Assembly (NCBI GenBank): GCA_947456995.1
Contig: CANGVB010000088.1
Span: 1-9,737, forward strand
Reading direction: 5' to 3'
Source of the DNA: Bryobacteraceae bacterium
GTDB taxonomy: Bacteria; Acidobacteriota; Terriglobia; Bryobacterales; Bryobacteraceae
DNA length: 9,737 nt
Part shown: positions 7,264 to 9,737 of the stretch, piece by piece
Layout of the letters: each line of letters begins with the position of its first letter
How positions within the stretch are numbered: position 1 is the first letter of the stretch
Translations under genes and position numbers: made by a program
The notes under the pieces: generated by a model
The model's database searches: none
Told to the model about the DNA's origin: nothing
Seen by the model: the letters and a program-made list of their open reading frames with translations, nothing else

Positions 7264-8730
7264 ATGAATCTGTTTCTTCTCTTGCTCCTGGCTCAATCAG
7301 CGCCCCCGCCATCTTCGGTACCTACGCAGCCCTACAAGGACGAACCGCTGGTTGTTACCAATCATGAGATCAGGCTGAATGGCAAGGCCCTCGCATACAA
7401 GGCAAGCACAGGAATGATGCCGATCAAGAATTCGATCGGTGAAGCAGAAGCTGGCCTCTTCTTCGTTGCCTATACCGTTGAAGGAACTCCGAATCGCCCC
7501 CTCTGCATCGCCTTTAATGGCGGGCCGGGCGCTGGATCGCTCTGGCTCCATCTGGGTGCAATTGGTCCTCGCCGTATTCGTATGAATGACGATGGGTCCA
7601 TGCCGCCCCCACCATTCAAGATGGAAGACAATCAGGGCACCTGGCTCGACAAATGCGATCTTGTCTTCGTAGACCCAGTAGGCACTGGCTTCTCACGAGC
7701 CACCAGGATCGAGACCGCCCGCAAGTTCAATGGCTTTACTGGGGATATTGATTCTGTCGGAGAGTTCATCCGGCTCTATCTTGCCCGCAACAACCGCTTC
7801 TCCTCGCCGATCTTCCTGGCTGGCGAATCCTACGGCACCACTCGCGCCGCAGGGCTATCTGGAGCCTTGGCCGCCAGAGGCATTACCCTCAACGGCGTCA
7901 TCCTGATCAGCTCCATTCTGAACTTCCAGACTGCCCGCTTCACCAAAGGGAATGACCTTCCCTTCCCGCTCTTCCTGCCCACCTACACTGCCACTGCCTG
8001 GTACCACAAGAAGATCGACCCGATCTATCAGAAGGACCTCAAGAGCACCCTGGTTGAAGTGCGTAAGTTCGCTGAAGGCGAATATGCCAGCGCATTGATG
8101 AAGGGCGACCGGCTCACTCAGGCCGAGCGTGAAGTCATCGCCACCAAGCTCGCGAAATTCACTGGCCTCTCTCAATCCTTTCTCTTACGCAATGACTTGC
8201 GCATCGAGATTCAGCGATTCACCAAAGAGCTTCGCCGCAGTGATGGCCTTACCGTCGGTCGGCTCGATTCACGCCTCACTGGCACCGATGGCGATGCTGG
8301 AGCCGTCTCGCCAGAATTCGACCCAAGCAACGCAGCGATCCTCGGCCCTTACACCCATGCGATGAATCAGTATGCCCGTGAAGACCTGCAGTACAAGACT
8401 GACTCAACCTACTTCGCACTCGGTGGTGGCATTCTGCAATGGGACTACTCAAGCGCTCAGAACCAGTTCGCCGACACGAGCAATGCACTGCGGATCGCCT
8501 TTGACCGCAACCCGTACATGAAGGTCTTTGTCGCCAACGGCTACTACGATCTCGCGACACCTTTCTTCGCCACCGAATACACCTTCTCGCATATGGGGCT
8601 GGCTGCCAAGCACCACCAGAACATCACCATGAAGGAATATGAGGCAGGTCACATGATGTATATCCATGTGCCTTCACTGCTCAAACTGAAGACCGACGTT
8701 GCCGCCTTTATCGACTCAAGCACTCGCTAG
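7264..8730 (+). CDS. Secreted S10 family serine carboxypeptidase
   Basis: A 488-residue peptidase S10 (alpha/beta-hydrolase fold), which removes C-terminal amino acids and typically works at acidic pH. The ATG at 7264 gives a short hydrophobic signal, MNLFLLLLLAQSAPPPSS. A TTG two codons earlier (7258) is possible but less likely. GAGG at 7248-7251 is the nearest ribosome-site candidate, 12 bases away. The oxyanion motif FNGGPGAGSLWLHLG is at 84-98 and VFVDPVGTGFS at 134-144. The nucleophile Ser189 is in AGESYGTTR, Asp429 in NGYYDLATPF, and His463 in YEAGHMMY. The triad is therefore intact and the length is normal for bacterial S10 enzymes. The gene follows the DMT transporter stop by nine bases, so it is probably the third gene of the operon. 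Base use is more balanced (C about equal to G) than in the upstream genes. Its stop lies inside the opposing histidine kinase gene. Confidence 0.94.
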   Translation: MNLFLLLLLAQSAPPPSSVPTQPYKDEPLVVTNHEIRLNGKALAYKASTGMMPIKNSIGEAEAGLFFVAYTVEGTPNRPLCIAFNGGPGAGSLWLHLGAIGPRRIRMNDDGSMPPPPFKMEDNQGTWLDKCDLVFVDPVGTGFSRATRIETARKFNGFTGDIDSVGEFIRLYLARNNRFSSPIFLAGESYGTTRAAGLSGALAARGITLNGVILISSILNFQTARFTKGNDLPFPLFLPTYTATAWYHKKIDPIYQKDLKSTLVEVRKFAEGEYASALMKGDRLTQAEREVIATKLAKFTGLSQSFLLRNDLRIEIQRFTKELRRSDGLTVGRLDSRLTGTDGDAGAVSPEFDPSNAAILGPYTHAMNQYAREDLQYKTDSTYFALGGGILQWDYSSAQNQFADTSNALRIAFDRNPYMKVFVANGYYDLATPFFATEYTFSHMGLAAKHHQNITMKEYEAGHMMYIHVPSLLKLKTDVAAFIDSSTR

Positions 8731-9737
8731 AACGAGGCTGACTTCAAGCCCTTTGGGGGCGAGATTCTTGCAGCTCACACGGCCACCACAAGCTTCTACG
8801 CAACTCTTGACGATGGCAAGTCCAAGCCCTGCGCCACCGCTTTCACGGTCGCGCGCATATTCAAGCCTGTAGAAGGGCTCGAAGATCTGATCAACACTCT
8901 CGACGGGAACTCCGGGCCCGGCATCCATCACGGTCAAATTCACTTCGCCATGGTGACGGCTGGCACCGACAACAATCGGCCCGGCTTCGCCTGCATAGCG
9001 AATCGCGTTGCGAATCACGTTGGCCACCGCCCGAAACAGGCACTCAGTTTCGGCATTCACCATCAGCATGGGGTCGACATCGACATTCACCTCAACACCA
9101 GGCCGCCCTTCAGCTTTTACCGCGCGCCAGACGACATCGGCTACATTAACAGGGCCCAGCGTAACGGCCCCTTGCCGCATCTCCGCCTTGGCAAACTCCA
9201 GTAGCCCATCCGTTAGGCCAGACATCACCTTAACGTCATCGGCAATGTCTTTGATGTATTCAGCACCGCTCTCATCCACTTTGCGATCCAGGATTCCAAG
9301 CGCCAACTGCATCCGACCCAGAGGAGACCGAAGCTCATGAGCAACGTCTCCAAGAAAGCGCTTTTGCCCGTGAGTAAAGGCACCCAGTCGCGCTGCCATC
9401 CGGTTGATCGAAGAGCCAAGCAGGCCCAACTCATCCTGACGCTTCACGCTCAGCTGGGTATCAAAATCACCTTCAGCGATCTTGGCTGTTGCTTCTGTCA
9501 TCTGCACAATAGACCGGGTAAGGCCGCGTACCAGCGGCAACCAGCACAGCAGGCTCACGCCCACGGCGACGAAGCCGATCAGGAGCCAAGGCCCCAATTG
9601 AAAGAAGAAAGGATTGGTAAGCAAGTTTGGCGAGGCAATCACCAAAAGGCCTCTTGTTGGGCGGCCACCTTCGTCACGGGAAGGAAGAAATGTCCGCATG
9701 GAGACCCAGTAATTGAACTCACCGCTCGAAGCACTCA
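8716..9737 (-). CDS. CpxA-like sensor histidine kinase, 5' end cut by window edge
   Basis: The frame is open to the right edge, so the N-terminus (first membrane helix and most of the periplasmic sensor) is missing; 339 whole codons are present. The ATG at 9699 is internal, because the 12 codons before it (SASSGEFNYWVS) continue the same domain. Numbering from that internal Met: the end of the periplasmic domain is 1-33, membrane helix about 36-57, HAMP about 58-108 with GDFDTQL and QDELGLLGSSINRM, and HisKA with phospho-acceptor His121 in FLGDVAHELRSPLGRMQLAL. In HATPase, the N box is ANVIRNAIRYAG (Asn231), G1 is DAGPG (259-263), the F box is IFEPFYR, and G2 is GGAGLGLAI. All catalytic boxes are intact. 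The H-box context resembles CpxA-type envelope sensors. The signal is unknown, and a partner response regulator would be expected beyond the right edge. The TGA at 8718-8716 overlaps the S10 gene. Confidence 0.95.
   Translation of the reverse strand, partial: SASSGEFNYWVSMRTFLPSRDEGGRPTRGLLVIASPNLLTNPFFFQLGPWLLIGFVAVGVSLLCWLPLVRGLTRSIVQMTEATAKIAEGDFDTQLSVKRQDELGLLGSSINRMAARLGAFTHGQKRFLGDVAHELRSPLGRMQLALGILDRKVDESGAEYIKDIADDVKVMSGLTDGLLEFAKAEMRQGAVTLGPVNVADVVWRAVKAEGRPGVEVNVDVDPMLMVNAETECLFRAVANVIRNAIRYAGEAGPIVVGASRHHGEVNLTVMDAGPGVPVESVDQIFEPFYRLEYARDRESGGAGLGLAIVKSCVEACGGRVSCKNLAPKGLEVSLVLASA

Noticed and set aside
8723..8736. Possible terminator hairpin CTCG-CTAGAA-CGAG between the convergent genes
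   Set aside because: The stem is only four base pairs with no T-tract on either side, and it lies within coding sequence.
8716..9699. Histidine kinase as a complete 327-residue protein starting at 9699
   Set aside because: The frame continues without a stop to the right edge, and the fragment lacks the first membrane helix and most of the sensor domain, so the Met at 9699 is internal.

Overview
The window comes from a bacterial chromosome of moderate GC content (about 57% in eleven 60-base lines counted by hand). It is almost entirely coding. Large cytochrome-like proteins carrying PSCyt1/PSCyt2(DUF1549)/PSD1(DUF1553) domains, a Tat-type DUF1501 protein, a bacterial S10 carboxypeptidase and very short signal peptides together point to Acidobacteriota of the Solibacter/Bryobacter type. 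Planctomycetota or Verrucomicrobiota are the alternatives. This placement is inferred from gene content only.

Left part (1-5495, minus strand): a tightly coupled three-gene operon read right to left. A 775-aa two-heme-motif PSCyt1/PSD1 protein (5495-3168) is followed 4 bases after its stop by a 445-aa DUF1501 protein (3163-1826). That gene's TGA overlaps by one base the ATG of a second, diverged PSCyt1/PSD1 protein (from 1826), which runs off the left edge after 608 codons. All three look exported. The set resembles the uncharacterised PSD1-DUF1501 modules of Planctomycetes and Acidobacteria, with the DUF1501 gene sandwiched between two unequal cytochrome-like paralogues.

Middle part (5521-8730, plus strand): a divergent three-gene operon starting only about 25 bases from the first PSD1 gene. 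It encodes an Amidohydro_2 hydrolase, a ten-helix EamA/DMT permease that begins at a TTG codon in the same frame 3 bases past the hydrolase stop, and a secreted S10 serine carboxypeptidase. A metal-dependent hydrolase next to a small-molecule exporter or importer suggests handling of a small organic compound. The peptidase may simply be co-transcribed.

Right part (8716-9737, minus strand): the C-terminal 339 residues of a CpxA-like sensor histidine kinase (end of periplasmic domain, second membrane helix, HAMP, HisKA, HATPase). Its coding region is open to the right edge, and its stop overlaps the peptidase gene tail-to-tail by 15 bases. A response-regulator gene would be expected beyond the right edge.

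No RNA genes, insertion sequences, CRISPR arrays or convincing terminators were seen. No stretch longer than 300 bases lacks a gene.
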